NCBI GenBank assembly: GCA_015680685.1
Contig: MNCI01003605.1
Location: 556,437-620,436, forward strand
Direction of reading: 5' to 3'
DNA from: Gnetum montanum
Lineage: Eukaryota > Streptophyta > Gnetopsida > Gnetales > Gnetaceae
Length of the DNA stretch: 64,000 nt
Shown: piece by piece, positions 1-10,192 of the stretch
Numbering within the stretch: position 1 is the first letter of the stretch
How the letters are laid out: every line of letters begins with the position of its first letter
Translations under genes and position numbers: made by a program
The notes under the pieces: model-generated
What the model saw: the letters and a program-made list of their open reading frames with translations, nothing else
Databases searched by the model: none
Told to the model about the DNA's origin: nothing

Positions 1-1000
1 CAACTACAGAATAAGAAAAACAGAAAGTAGTCTAAAATTCCTCTACTACTAGTGCATAGTCCCATGCTTACAAAAAGGTATTGACCATTGTACAAGAAGA
101 AAATAAGCATCTCACCACTAAGAATTCAAGGTTGACCACAATCGAAAAGCAAAATAACATCTTTCAGGAGAGAATCCACTAGTTAAGAGAACAATTGGTG
201 AGGATCAACTAGGACATTACTAAATTCGCCAAAGAAAACAAAACTCACTCAATGGAGGAGTTCCATGCTATTCAACAAAAATCAGCAATAGAAATCAATG
301 TGTGGTAGAATGAGGCCAGGTAGCACAAAAAGTTGATGGAACACTTCCATGACCAAGTAAGCATGTATAAGAAAATAAATGAAAAAGAGATCTAGATGGT
401 TAAAGCCCACATTAGATCCCTATCAGCATAAAATCTTGAGTGGAACCAAATGTAAAGAATAAAGGCCTGCAAATCAAAGATTTGAAAGAATACATGAAAT
501 TGGCTAACCTTAGATATGCCAACCTTAACATGTTAATAATAGGTTGACCTCAAAACAAGCTAGAGAAATAGGTAGCAATCACTTATGCATTATATGAAAA
601 AGATTTTATCGATAGAGTAGATGCTTTGTACAAGCTCCATATAGCAAACTCAAAATTGGAAGTGATTAAAGCTAGCTACTATGGATAGAAAGATGTCATC
701 TCAAACCTAGCTAGCAGATTAATAGATTATCAAGAATTAAGAGAGAAAGCTAGGACCTTTGAGAAAGAATAATGGTAGTTTGTGACCTGGTATGTGAAGT
801 CCAATCAAATGTTTCCATGGCTACCATGTCCTTGGAATGTACTGTTGTTAGCACACATTAGCTTAGTAGCCTAGGTAGTACATGATCCATGGACAAAAGA
901 AGAAAATTTACAAGCATTACTTGATCGTTACAAATTTCAGAAGCTTAGCAAAACAGGGAAATGTCCAATGGAGGAGCCATCACCTTTAGGCACTACATGA
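1..1000 (+). pseudogene. C-terminal part of a coiled-coil retroelement ORF
   Basis: This is the decayed 3' half of an ORF rich in Lys, Glu, Gln and Leu, typical of a long coiled coil. It is broken by many stops and frameshifts and enters from outside the window. The last part (about 810-1000) reads in one frame with the landmark CPWNV, then HISLVA, then a final EEPSPLGTT before a stop near 1000. The same landmark order (CPWDV, then HIGEV, then HDPRS) closes the ORF at 54669-57546, so the two are homologous. Its placement just before a polypurine tract and an LTR shows that it is carried by an LTR retroelement. The function is unknown; I infer a structural or gag-like accessory protein. Confidence 0.6.
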
Positions 1001-1179
1001 GTTTCCCAATTTTTGTCTTGTAATATTGTGTCCCATTTTTGTACTACATCATTACGCATGTAAGAGTTAATTATTTTGTTTGCTTGTTATTTAAGTTAGT
1101 CAATAATTCCATACCTTCCCAAAATGTTGTAAAGAACTTATTCCTCATTTTGTTTTACTTAAGGACAAGTTTTCATTCA

Positions 1180-1191
1180 GTCATGGGGGTA
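1180..1191 (+). promoter_or_regulatory. 3' polypurine tract
   Basis: The motif GTCATGGGGGTA sits directly before an LTR that starts TGATGAG. The same motif precedes the LTRs at 9198 and 15498, so it is the plus-strand priming site of this retroelement group. Confidence 0.7.
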
Positions 1192-1910
1192 TGATGAGTC
1201 ATGAATCTCTCAAGCCTCGATATCAGATACCCAATATCATAGCCTTGATATTGGATACCTGATGTTGGAGCTAGGAAGTGATGTCAAATATTCGACATCA
1301 TCTCCTCTAAGCTAGCCTATAAATACAACACTTGGGTGCATGGTTTGGCAATTAATAGGGGAAGATAATTTTAGTTCTTAGTTTTTGATAGTTTTTTTTA
1401 AAGTTCTATTATTCCTGATGCATGCCCATAGTGTGATGTTTGTAATTGTATGATACCTTTTTTGGTGTGAAATACTTGGACATGTTACATGATTGGAAAT
1501 AAAGATTGAGATTATTTCCATCATTGCCGCATTTACTTAGATTTATTATTGATTTAATTATTTATTTANAGTAGTCTCACAAACTCTAAGGCATGTACAG
1601 TTGATTAAGAGTGGATACCCATTGCACGTAAGCTAGTTTAGATTTCACACTCTATTATTTAGTAGCTTGATTAATTCATCTCTTTGTCATCATTAGGAGT
1701 AGCATAGAATTAGACAAGATCATATGCCTCACTTTGGACTAAACCATACCTGACAAAGCTACCACTAGTCCAAGTGGGAAGACAGTGAACTACGATCAAA
1801 GCCTAACAATCTAGATACCACAACTAGTCCCATCCATAGAATTCAATTGGATCATGCGTGAATGCTTATGATCCGTATGGCTGAGCATAGGGGTACCTCG
1901 TCTCTCATCA
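1192..1910 (+). repeat. 3' LTR of the element at 1-1191
   Basis: It begins TGATGAG after a polypurine tract and ends CTCTCATCA. The U3 part carries degenerate GATATC-type motifs at about 1220-1290, followed by a TATA-like CTATAAATACA near 1318. The last 150 bases contain the block shared by all TGATG-type LTRs here (AACCATAC, then GTGGGAAGACA, then GGGGTACCTCG). One N at 1569 marks an assembly gap, so the true length is unknown. Confidence 0.7.
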
Positions 1911-2436
1911 CTTAGAATAATGTTTACTATTTTTCTATGTAAGGTTTTAATATTCCATGCACTTTACTATTAATTTTGTTATTAAGCAGATTGAGTATGA
2001 CTAATCTTAAGAACTTAAGTGCAATTGCTTGGTTACCTAGTAGTGCTATAGCTTGGTATGCCTAGTAGTAGTACACTTGGTATTTCAATAGGAGTTATAC
2101 AAAGTTCAAGGTGTGTATAGAAGATCACGAATGGATGATTATCACCATAGGCTAGAATACATTCATTTACTTGTTTTACTTAGAATCAGAAACTACTTTC
2201 ATTCTCATCATGTTTTCAAGGAGTAACAATGGCTCAACAACATCACATATCATATACCTCATGGTGAGCTAAACCATACACATAAACTTCACTAGCTCCA
2301 TGTGGGAAGACAATGGTCTTGACATTAAACCACTTGCTAGCATAATTACATTGCCTCATTCACAAATTATGATCTAGTCATGCATGAATGCTTGTGAATT
2401 TTATGGTTGGGTGTTGGATTTCTCCACCACTCATCA
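1911..2436 (+). repeat. Partial LTR of a second related element
   Basis: The 3' half repeats the U5 landmarks of the preceding LTR (TATACCTCATGG, AACCATACAC, GTGGGAAGACAATGG) and ends CCACCACTCATCA at 2436. No primer-binding site follows, so it looks like a truncated LTR that served as target for the LTR at 1192-1910. Nothing is recognised at 2437-2549. Confidence 0.5.
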
Positions 2437-2549
2437 GAAACAAAGCCATTGTTAGGATTTTCGTATGCTTTCTCTAGGATAATCTCTTGAGTTTCCAGTG
2501 CACTTCTTTTAATTCCTAAAATCACTAATGAAAAATAAGATATATAAAA

Positions 2550-2940
2550 TTGTTGAACTTCCCCCTAGTAGAAATCTAGTTAGATGGATATAGCTCTTTT
2601 GGATAAAAGAGGGAAAAGTGTACAAGTCATGATCGATGTCTAAAAGGTACTCTCAAAAGGAGGGTATCGATTATGAAGAGGTTTTTGCATGAGTTAAAAA
2701 ATAAACCTTTATAATAACTTTGTTATCTTTTATGGCTACTTTAGATCTTAATCTTAATGAAATAGATGTTAAGACTACTCTTCTTCATAGAAATCTCGAT
2801 GAAGAAATCCACATGTAGTAGCTTAAAGGTTATGTGATTAAAGGTAGGAAAAGCATGCAATATCACTTGATGAAATCCTTGTATGAATTGAAACAATCTC
2901 CTAGGATTTGGTTCTTGTACCTAATTTTTCATCTCATTGG
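2550..2940 (+). pseudogene. Ty1/copia reverse transcriptase fragment
   Basis: A single decayed frame gives recognisable copia RT blocks: VELPPSRN, then YSQKEGIDYEEVFA, then MATLDLELNE with EIDVKTTLLH, then MKSLYELKQSPRIW. These correspond to the N-terminal half of the RVT_2 domain, which copies element RNA to DNA. Several in-frame stops are present, and the catalytic YVDD block lies beyond the preserved part. It is a fossil fragment without LTRs, wedged between an LTR remnant and the insertion point of the array at 3116. I recognise nothing at 2941-3110. Confidence 0.75.
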
Positions 2941-3110
2941 CCATAGAGAAATTTAAGTACTTCATCAACATAATCATTAGTGTTTAAAATGGTGGCAATT
3001 AATTGCCATCTAGGCACTAGTCACCACTATGATTTTAGGCTAATACAAAGTGAGTTTACCCAACTCATCTTCTAAAATGTTTGAGCTTTGTGCTTTGAAA
3101 ATAGAAAAAG

Positions 3111-3115
3111 ATCAT
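3111..3115. other. Target-site duplication, left copy (ATCAT)
   Basis: ATCAT directly precedes the first TGATG of the array and is repeated directly after the last CATCA, at 16339-16343. Five bases is the size usual for Ty3/gypsy integrase. Confidence 0.75.
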
Positions 3116-3936
3116 TGATGGGACGTGATATTACATGGGCCATGACATCACGTACGCGATATCGCATCCCTCGCAATATCACGTACACGATATCGCGGTG
3201 CGCCATCATATCTATAAATAAGAGGCAGCTCTTCCTTGTTTCATCATCCTAAGCTAGACGGTAGGGAAAATCTACCAGATTGATCACTCTAGAGATAGAA
3301 TATTTTCCATGTGCCTGCATTAGGAGTCCTAAAGTGAACGGATCTTTATTCGAGCAAACATTGTACCTAAACACAAGTTTGTGTACGGCAATAAAGATGA
3401 GCTTCTTGGATAAACCTTGCAGTGCATGGAATAGGCTAATTAGGATTTTATTTACTATTATTTATTACTTGTTATTTATTATCTATTATCTACTACTTTC
3501 TCTCTCAACCCTTCTCTCCTAATTAAGTGCCTCAGTATGACCACTTCGAGCACGTGTGTTACACGTGGTGATCCCAGCAACGACTAGCATTTGGTAGCCA
3601 CGATTGCATCAGTTTAGGGTATGTATGGTAAATGGGAACGGATGCTGACGCTAGGTAATTTAGACTTAGTTCATTAGTTAGAGTTAGTAATTATTTTCTC
3701 AACCCTTCACCTTGTTAGCATAGGAGACAAAAACATAAAAAGCTATAAAAATCATATACCTCGAACTTACTTAACCATACACTGTGACAACTACAAGGAA
3801 GTTTGGGAAGAAAACAAATGATTAACCCTAAGTGTTCCATGGGCATGTAGGCACTTAGTCTGTGGAGTTCGACCAGATCGCGCATGCTATGCTCATATTC
3901 ATATGGTTGAGTATAGGGGTATCTCACCACTCATCA
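3116..3936 (+). repeat. LTR 1 of the tandem array
   Basis: It has TGATG...CATCA ends. U3 holds a cluster of CGATATCGC-type palindromes at 3155-3200, then a TATA box TCTATAAATA at 3211-3220. A polyadenylation-type AATAAA lies at 3390-3395, and the U5 end reads CACTCATCA. Short ORFs called inside it (3280-3522, and 3715-3930 on minus) are LTR sequence, not genes. Confidence 0.85.
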
Positions 3937-3957
3937 TCGGCACCATTGCTGAGGACT
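3937..3957 (+). promoter_or_regulatory. Primer-binding site
   Basis: TCGGCACCATTGCTGAGGAC directly follows the LTR end. It is a mutated form of TTGGCACCGTTGCCGGGGAC, which I recall as tRNA-Asp-complementary in Athila-type elements. Confidence 0.7.
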
Positions 3958-4074
3958 AAGTGTTTGTGCGCTGAATAGAACATAGGATATCACTCACATC
4001 ATTGGGAGCCTAAAAAAACCTTCGGGTTAATAACAAAAAAATTATATAACAGTAGAATTAGCACACCGATAACA

Positions 4075-7000
4075 ATGTCTTCTTCTAATAAAAGCAATTC
4101 ACCACCTAGGGACAATACTAGAGACAGTTGGAAATCAAAAACACAACCGAAATCTGCCAAGTCCTCAACAATATCGGATAGTCTATACTCATCCCGATGA
4201 GTATATTCCAAACTTTACATTTATCCTCTATCAAGACGAATAGCTATGATGGAGAGATTTGCAAGGTAACATCGTGTTACCTATGAATCAATCAGTCCCC
4301 AACATTCTCCTCCATGCTTTGGCACAAATCGTCATGACTCAGCTCTATGTTGAATATGTTATAGGTGAATTTGATACAAGGGATTATCATCCCACAAAAG
4401 CACAATGTATGAGGGACTTAAGGAAGGAGAGCCAACATACATTGTTGAAGGGAAAAGAGGTCCAGCACATCCTAAGTCAAATAGGAGATGGTGAACCACT
4501 TATAATGAGTTCGCTATCAAAATATGTTCCACCTCTTAATGATAATGAGGAGGTGGGGTATCAGAACCTACAATTCACGATACAAAACCCTGGTTCTGAT
4601 CCTCGTGAACACCAACTATTCACAGAGGGAACAACAACTCATAATAAGTATGGGCACTTAGATCATCATCGCGATCAGGGCCGTAGCAGCCAAAGAGAAG
4701 GTAGGAAGCATCGTCATGACAATAGTTCTCCTTCTTCTTCTCCTTCACCTCATCACTCACCCTCTCCTTCCACATCTGGGCATAGCCATCATGAACATAA
4801 TGGTGAGGATAGTGATAGGAAAAATGAGAGATCTCGATGGGAAAGTCAAGGGATAGGACAACGACATGAACAAAGGGAAAGTAGGAAACAACTAAGACAT
4901 CACAGGCATCATGAAAGAGATGATCATGACGAGCCTGTACTTGCCACCCGAAGTATGCTTGATATAACGGAGGAAGTAAGAATTCCAACAAGGCATTTAA
5001 AAGATAGCTAGATTAAGCATTTATACATAAACAATATCCCATACTTTGAGGGGGGATACAATGCTGATCTACAACATCATTTATAGGCATTTCACGATGC
5101 CTACACGTTGCATAACATAGAGAACGAGTGGTAGAAACTAAAGTTGTTTCCCAGGATTCTCACCAAAGAAGCAGAGAGTTGGTACCGGTCCTTAGAACTA
5201 GAAACCATCAGGAGGTGGAGTACAATGTTAGAACTCTTTAACAATAAATATCAAACATAATCCACAGTGTCTAATTTGCATAAGCAGATCCAAGGATGGA
5301 AGCACGGTACTCATGAACCCTTGGATGCTGCCATGGGCCACTACTATGCATTGTTACATCATTTCCCGAGCCATGGTTACACATAGCAGGATCAACTCTG
5401 CCACATCATGGATGGGCTAAGACATGAGACGAGGAGAACCCTTGGGACTTATGCCCAAGGGAGACTATCAGAACTTAGAGCCCATGATGTTCATCACTTG
5501 TTGTAACAAGTAGCAAAAGAAGAAGGTAAGCTACAAAAAAGAGAGAGTGTGGAAGAATATAACTGTGATCCCTCCCTTTGGAAGAAGGGAGTGAAATTTT
5601 GTGATGAAGAGGATGAGTCACCACTTGAAGAGTTGGTGAACAGAAAAACCTTGCCGATTCAAAAACTAACAACAAAAGTATCAACTAAGATGAATCAATT
5701 GTGGGATTCCTTAGACTCCAGACTTGAAACTATCTTGAAAATTGTAGAGGAGTCTAAGGAGGAACAAAGTAGTGACAAAGGTAAGACAAAGCAGAGAAAT
5801 TCAAGCCCTCCACATAATAAGGATAAGGGGAAAATTACTATCTCCAATGAAGTTGTGGATTTAGACACAGACGATGACGGTGGATGTGAGATTTGCCAAT
5901 ATGACCATCCTAAGGGATGTTGTCCAATCATCTTACATCTACAAGAGTCTGGTGTGTATGCACTTAATCTGAGAATTAACCAAAGGAAAACACCCCAAAG
6001 GTTACCTTATCCCCAAGGTAACACAAGGTAGTTCCACCAACCGTTAACATACTATCCAAGTGGAACTCCACCACAACCCATCGGACAGCATCAGCAATGG
6101 TAATACCCACAATCATGGGGGATTCCACCATCAAAACAACAATACCCTTACCGACAACCTGATCCTTATGCGTATTATGTGTAGCAACCGGTTTCTCTAA
6201 GTGACTCTATGAGTCACACAACTCCCCAACATCACTACCAAGTTTGGGAGTACTTTAGGAGGACTCCTTCTCCTCCGAGAGACATTTCACATACTTACCA
6301 TCCTCCGAATCCATCCTCACCTCTTCCACTGGTAGTTCCCACAACACCTCCTGCTCCAACAATGCAAGGGAAACTCCCTACTCAACCATATCAATGTAAA
6401 GTTGTGAGAGCTGTAAATATCCAACCCATTGCTAGTTCTAACAACTATAAAAAGAGAAGACCTTTCTTCAGAACCAAAAGCCTAAACAAACTCTCACAAC
6501 AACAAGCGGTTGAGTTCACAACCACTCCTCCACCATCTACCACTTCAGAGCACCCTTCAGTCCAACAAAGCTGTACGCATACGATTATGNCTAGAACCTA
6601 CCCAAACTTAAGAAGAGCAACATTTAACTAGAACTGGCAGACTAGTCCATCACCATTCCCTTGGGATTGGTGGAGGACATTGTTACCACTGTGTGTGGTT
6701 TGTCTTACCCAGCTGACTTCCTGGTGATAGAAGTTAACAGTAACAACGGGGGCTTCCCAATTATAATGGGAAGGTCATGGCTAAGTATAGTAGATGCGTA
6801 CCTAGGGATTCGTGATCTTTCCTTGTAGATATCTAAGATAAATATTTATGGAAAGATCGAGAAGAAGAAATTTTTGTACATTACATACAGTGACTCAGAG
6901 GGTGATGACATGGAAGAATGTTCAGCATCTCTTCCATGTAATCGGTGTGTCCAAGAAACACAAATTCAAAGGTGCCTGTATGAAGCAACCATACAAGTAG

Positions 7001-7190
7001 TGGACACCCCATGGTTGATAGCTACTAGAAAGAGCAACCCAATATGCATGGAACAAATTGAGAAAACAACTCATGTTAACAATGAAGGCATAGACACATT
7101 GGAGCATGAGCATCACCAACTTCCACCCCTTAATCTAAGGACATCAGCGGGGAGAAGTTGGAAAATTTTACGAAATTCAAATACACACTC
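4075..7190 (+). pseudogene. gag-protease of internal unit 1
   Basis: The start ATG at 4075 opens MSSSNKSNSPPRDN, followed by frameshifts. The longest open piece (4259-5011) contains NIVLPMNQS, a His/Ser-rich linker (KHRHDNSSPSSSPSPHHSP) and RIPTRHLKDS. The central gag part at 5010-5540 is interrupted by stops; 5549-6031 is open and ends in a Cys motif CEICQYDHPKGCC. A Pro-rich stretch (6209-6590) leads to the protease, whose VTTVCGLSYPADF and IIMGRSW blocks lie at 6680-6790. The N at 6590 replaces about 165 bases present in the second unit, including the protease active-site region. Gag would form the particle and protease would cut the polyprotein; this copy cannot make either whole. Confidence 0.8.
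6590..6590. other. Single-N assembly gap inside the protease
   Basis: The sequence before the N matches 12700-12709 and the sequence after it matches about 12876 of the sister unit, so roughly 165 bases are missing at this one character. Confidence 0.75.
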
Positions 7191-9197
7191 ATTATTTTGG
7201 ATCTCTCTCTTGCACTTCAGTCATGGGGGAGATGGCCACCTATGCTGATCATTGGAGGCCCTTAGTTCATTTTAGTTTTAGTTTTACAAGTTTTTGTTTT
7301 ACACGTTTTTGTTTTACACATTTTTGTTTTACAAATTTCTTTCACTTTTCTTATTTTTGTTTTACACATTTGTTTAACTCTTCTTATTTTTTCTTTACAA
7401 ATTCCTTTAACTCTTCTTGTTTTTTTTTACACCATCATTATACTTTTCCATTTTATGTGTGTATGTGTGTGTGATCCACCCTGTAAGTTTGTCACCCAAT
7501 AAGTGTTCTTCATGATGGTATGAACTATTTTCTTATTGATTGTCAATGTTTGATTTTTACCTTTAAGTCATGATGTTGATACTAAGGTATGTTTCTTTTG
7601 ATATGGCAAGAAATGAATTCACTTCATTCATCCATCCACCAGTTTCTATGGTCTCTCTCAGCTTGGAAATGTGTAGTCCCTTTCTAATAAGAACTTTAAT
7701 GAACTAGTGACTGAGCACTTCTCAAACTAAGGAAGGACTCAAGGTTTAACAAGGGTGTGACTTCAAGGGAACTTGATGCTTTTGTGTTGGCCATTCTCTT
7801 GGGTGCTTGGATGTCTTCTTCTTGATTTTTCTTACCGTTCCGATGTTACCCAATTATCAGAACCTAAGACAATAAAAATAAGAAGTCTTTGCATGGTGTG
7901 ATTCTCACGCATAAAAACACAAAACACAAAAACAAAAAAAAGTGAGAATTCAAAGTACATCCCTTAGAAAAAATAATTCCTTGGACTACAAGCACTGGTT
8001 ATGGAACCAAAAATGTTTCCTCTAACTAAGGCCCTTCTTGCTTCCCATTCTCTCCTCCTTGTTTCTTCGAAATGGTGGTGACTCTTGGGGGAAGCATTTT
8101 CGTTATTCAAGCAGATGGATTAACTGGATGCATTGATGCAAAGTCACTGGATGTGGTTGGTTTGAGCCCGGAGTTGGAATAAGATTTGCCAAGTCACATT
8201 AATCATGAAACACACAAGGGGCTATACAACACCTTGTTCTTGGGATTCCATTCCATTCTCTTCTCTCCATCCTTCTCTCCATTATTCACCTCATTGCCGA
8301 TTGTATCATTAGTGTATATTTCAGTAGATACATTGTTTTCTTTTTGGTAAATTCTTGTGGTTAAGACTTTAACTCTTGTTCCAAATGACATTCCTAGAGC
8401 CTACGGACTCTTTGAATGTGGGTTTGTTAGGGAATTAAGGGCATGGACCTACTTTGGGGAGGACCCACTGACATTCCTATTTGGTGCACCAGTTAAATTC
8501 TTTTCCCTTAACATTTTTGCAATCCATTTTATTTTTTTCATTTCCATATTCACATCCATTTCATTCATGTCCTAGTTATCTCTTTTTATCTATCTTTCTT
8601 ATTCCTTTTCTTTATCCATTCTCATGCTACCCGAGGTTTGCAATTAGTCATGGGGGTATGGGGCCCGATTTCCTTGATTTTCTCCTAACCCCTACACCTT
8701 TGGTAGTCATCATTAATATATCTCTAGATTTGTATCAGCCATACCACAACTCAGCCAATAGACCTTTCACCAAAGCGAGGTATTAATTACATGATGATTC
8801 ATTTACCCTTGCTAATAAAAGACTGTGTTGTGTGAGCAGATGGTGATCATGCAACAACATACCAGATCTAGAGGGAGCACTTAGAATGGAGTGGCACTGA
8901 AGTAGTTGCAAGGAGCAAGATCGATGGCGTGCTTACGGATGGAAAACGAAAGGCGCAATCTTGGTGTTGGCAGCAGCAACACTTCTTTCTCTCTTCTCTT
9001 TCAGCTGCCAACTAAGGCCTAATGTCAATGTAATAAGGTCTTCACCCTTGTTGTCATGAACACCAGTTTTGTCAAGTCTTGTAATGATGATTCGTTCACA
9101 TGTCATCCCATTAGTTTCCTTTCAGTCAATAACCCCATACCTTCCCAATATTATTGTAATGAACTTGAGAATGATTTTTCATTTAGTCATGGGGGTA
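7191..9197 (+). other. 3' non-coding block of internal unit 1
   Basis: About 2 kb follows the pol deletion junction and shows no credible gene. It starts with T-rich TTTTGTTTTACACA repeats (7270-7440). Next come landmarks shared with the other gypsy elements here: GAAATGAATTCACTTCATTC near 7610, ACACAAAAAC near 7920, and the GGCCCTTCTTGCTTCCCA block near 8030. GTCATGGGGG motifs occur at about 7211, 8648 and 9187, the last being the polypurine tract of the next LTR. The ORFs at 7223-7474, 8357-8575 and 8481-8786 are low-complexity or shadow frames. Confidence 0.7.
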
Positions 9198-10054
9198 TGA
9201 TGGGATGTGATATTGCATGGACGCGATATCGCGGCTGTTGCTATATTGCATCCCTCGCGATATCGCGTATGTGATATCACATCCTCCCCCACGATATCGC
9301 ATACGTGATATCGCAGTGCGTCATCATATCTATAAATAAGAGGTGGCTCTCCCTTGTTTTATCATACTAGGCTAAACAGTAGGGAAACTCTAGTAGATTG
9401 ATCACTCCAGAGATAGAATATTTTCCATGTGCCCGTAGTAGGAGTCCTAAAGTGAATGGATCTTTATCTGAGCAAACATTGTACCTAAACACAAGTTTAT
9501 GTACGAAAATAAAGATGAGCTTCTTGGATAAACCTTGCAATGCATAGAGTAGGCTAATTAGGATTTTATTTACTATTATTTATTACTTTTTATTTATTAT
9601 CTATTATTTACTGCTTTCTCTCTCAACCCTTCTCTCCTAGTTAAGTGCCTCAGTACGAACACTTCGAGCACGTGCGTTACGCGTGGTGATCCCAACAATG
9701 ACTAGCATTTGGTAGCCACGGTTGCATTTGTTCAAGGTGTGTACGGTAAGTGGGAACAGATGCTAATGCTAGGTAATTTAGAATTAGCTCATTAGTTAGA
9801 TTTAGTAATTAGTTTCTCAACCCTTCACCTTGTTAGCATAGGAGACAAAAATATAAAAAGCTATAAAAATCATATACCTCGAACTTACTTAAACATACAC
9901 CGTGACAACTACAAGTAAGTTTGGGAAGATAAAAAATGATTAACCCTAAGTGTTCCATGGGCATGTAGGCACTTAGTCTATGGACTTTGAATAGATCGTT
10001 CATGCTACGCTCGTATTCGTATGGTTGAGTGTAGGGTTATCTCATCACTCATCA
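9198..10054 (+). repeat. LTR 2 (middle) of the tandem array
   Basis: It starts TGATGGGATG after GGGGGTA and ends CACTCATCA. U3 carries the fullest GATATCGC palindrome cluster (about 9225-9315), the TATA box is TATAAATA at 9331-9338, and AATAAA is at 9508-9513. It serves both as 3' LTR of unit 1 and 5' LTR of unit 2. Confidence 0.85.
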
Positions 10055-10075
10055 TTGGCATCGTTGCCGGGGACT
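10055..10075 (+). promoter_or_regulatory. Primer-binding site of unit 2
   Basis: TTGGCATCGTTGCCGGGGAC directly follows LTR 2. It is the best-preserved copy of this site in the window, one base from TTGGCACCGTTGCCGGGGAC. Confidence 0.75.
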
Positions 10076-10192
10076 AAGTTTTTGTGCACTGAATAGAACA
10101 TAGGATATCACTCACATCGTTGGAAGCCTAAACGAACCTTTGGGTTAATAACAGAAAAATTATATAATGGTAAAATTAGCACACTGATAACA

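Noticed and set aside
4620-4991. 123-codon minus frame opposite gag
   Set aside because: It is antisense to the conserved gag linker and has no counterpart reading in the sister copies.
7223-7474. Phe/Cys-rich frames of about 83 codons at 7223 and 13508
   Set aside because: They translate the repeated TTTTGTTTTACACA low-complexity segment of the 3' block.
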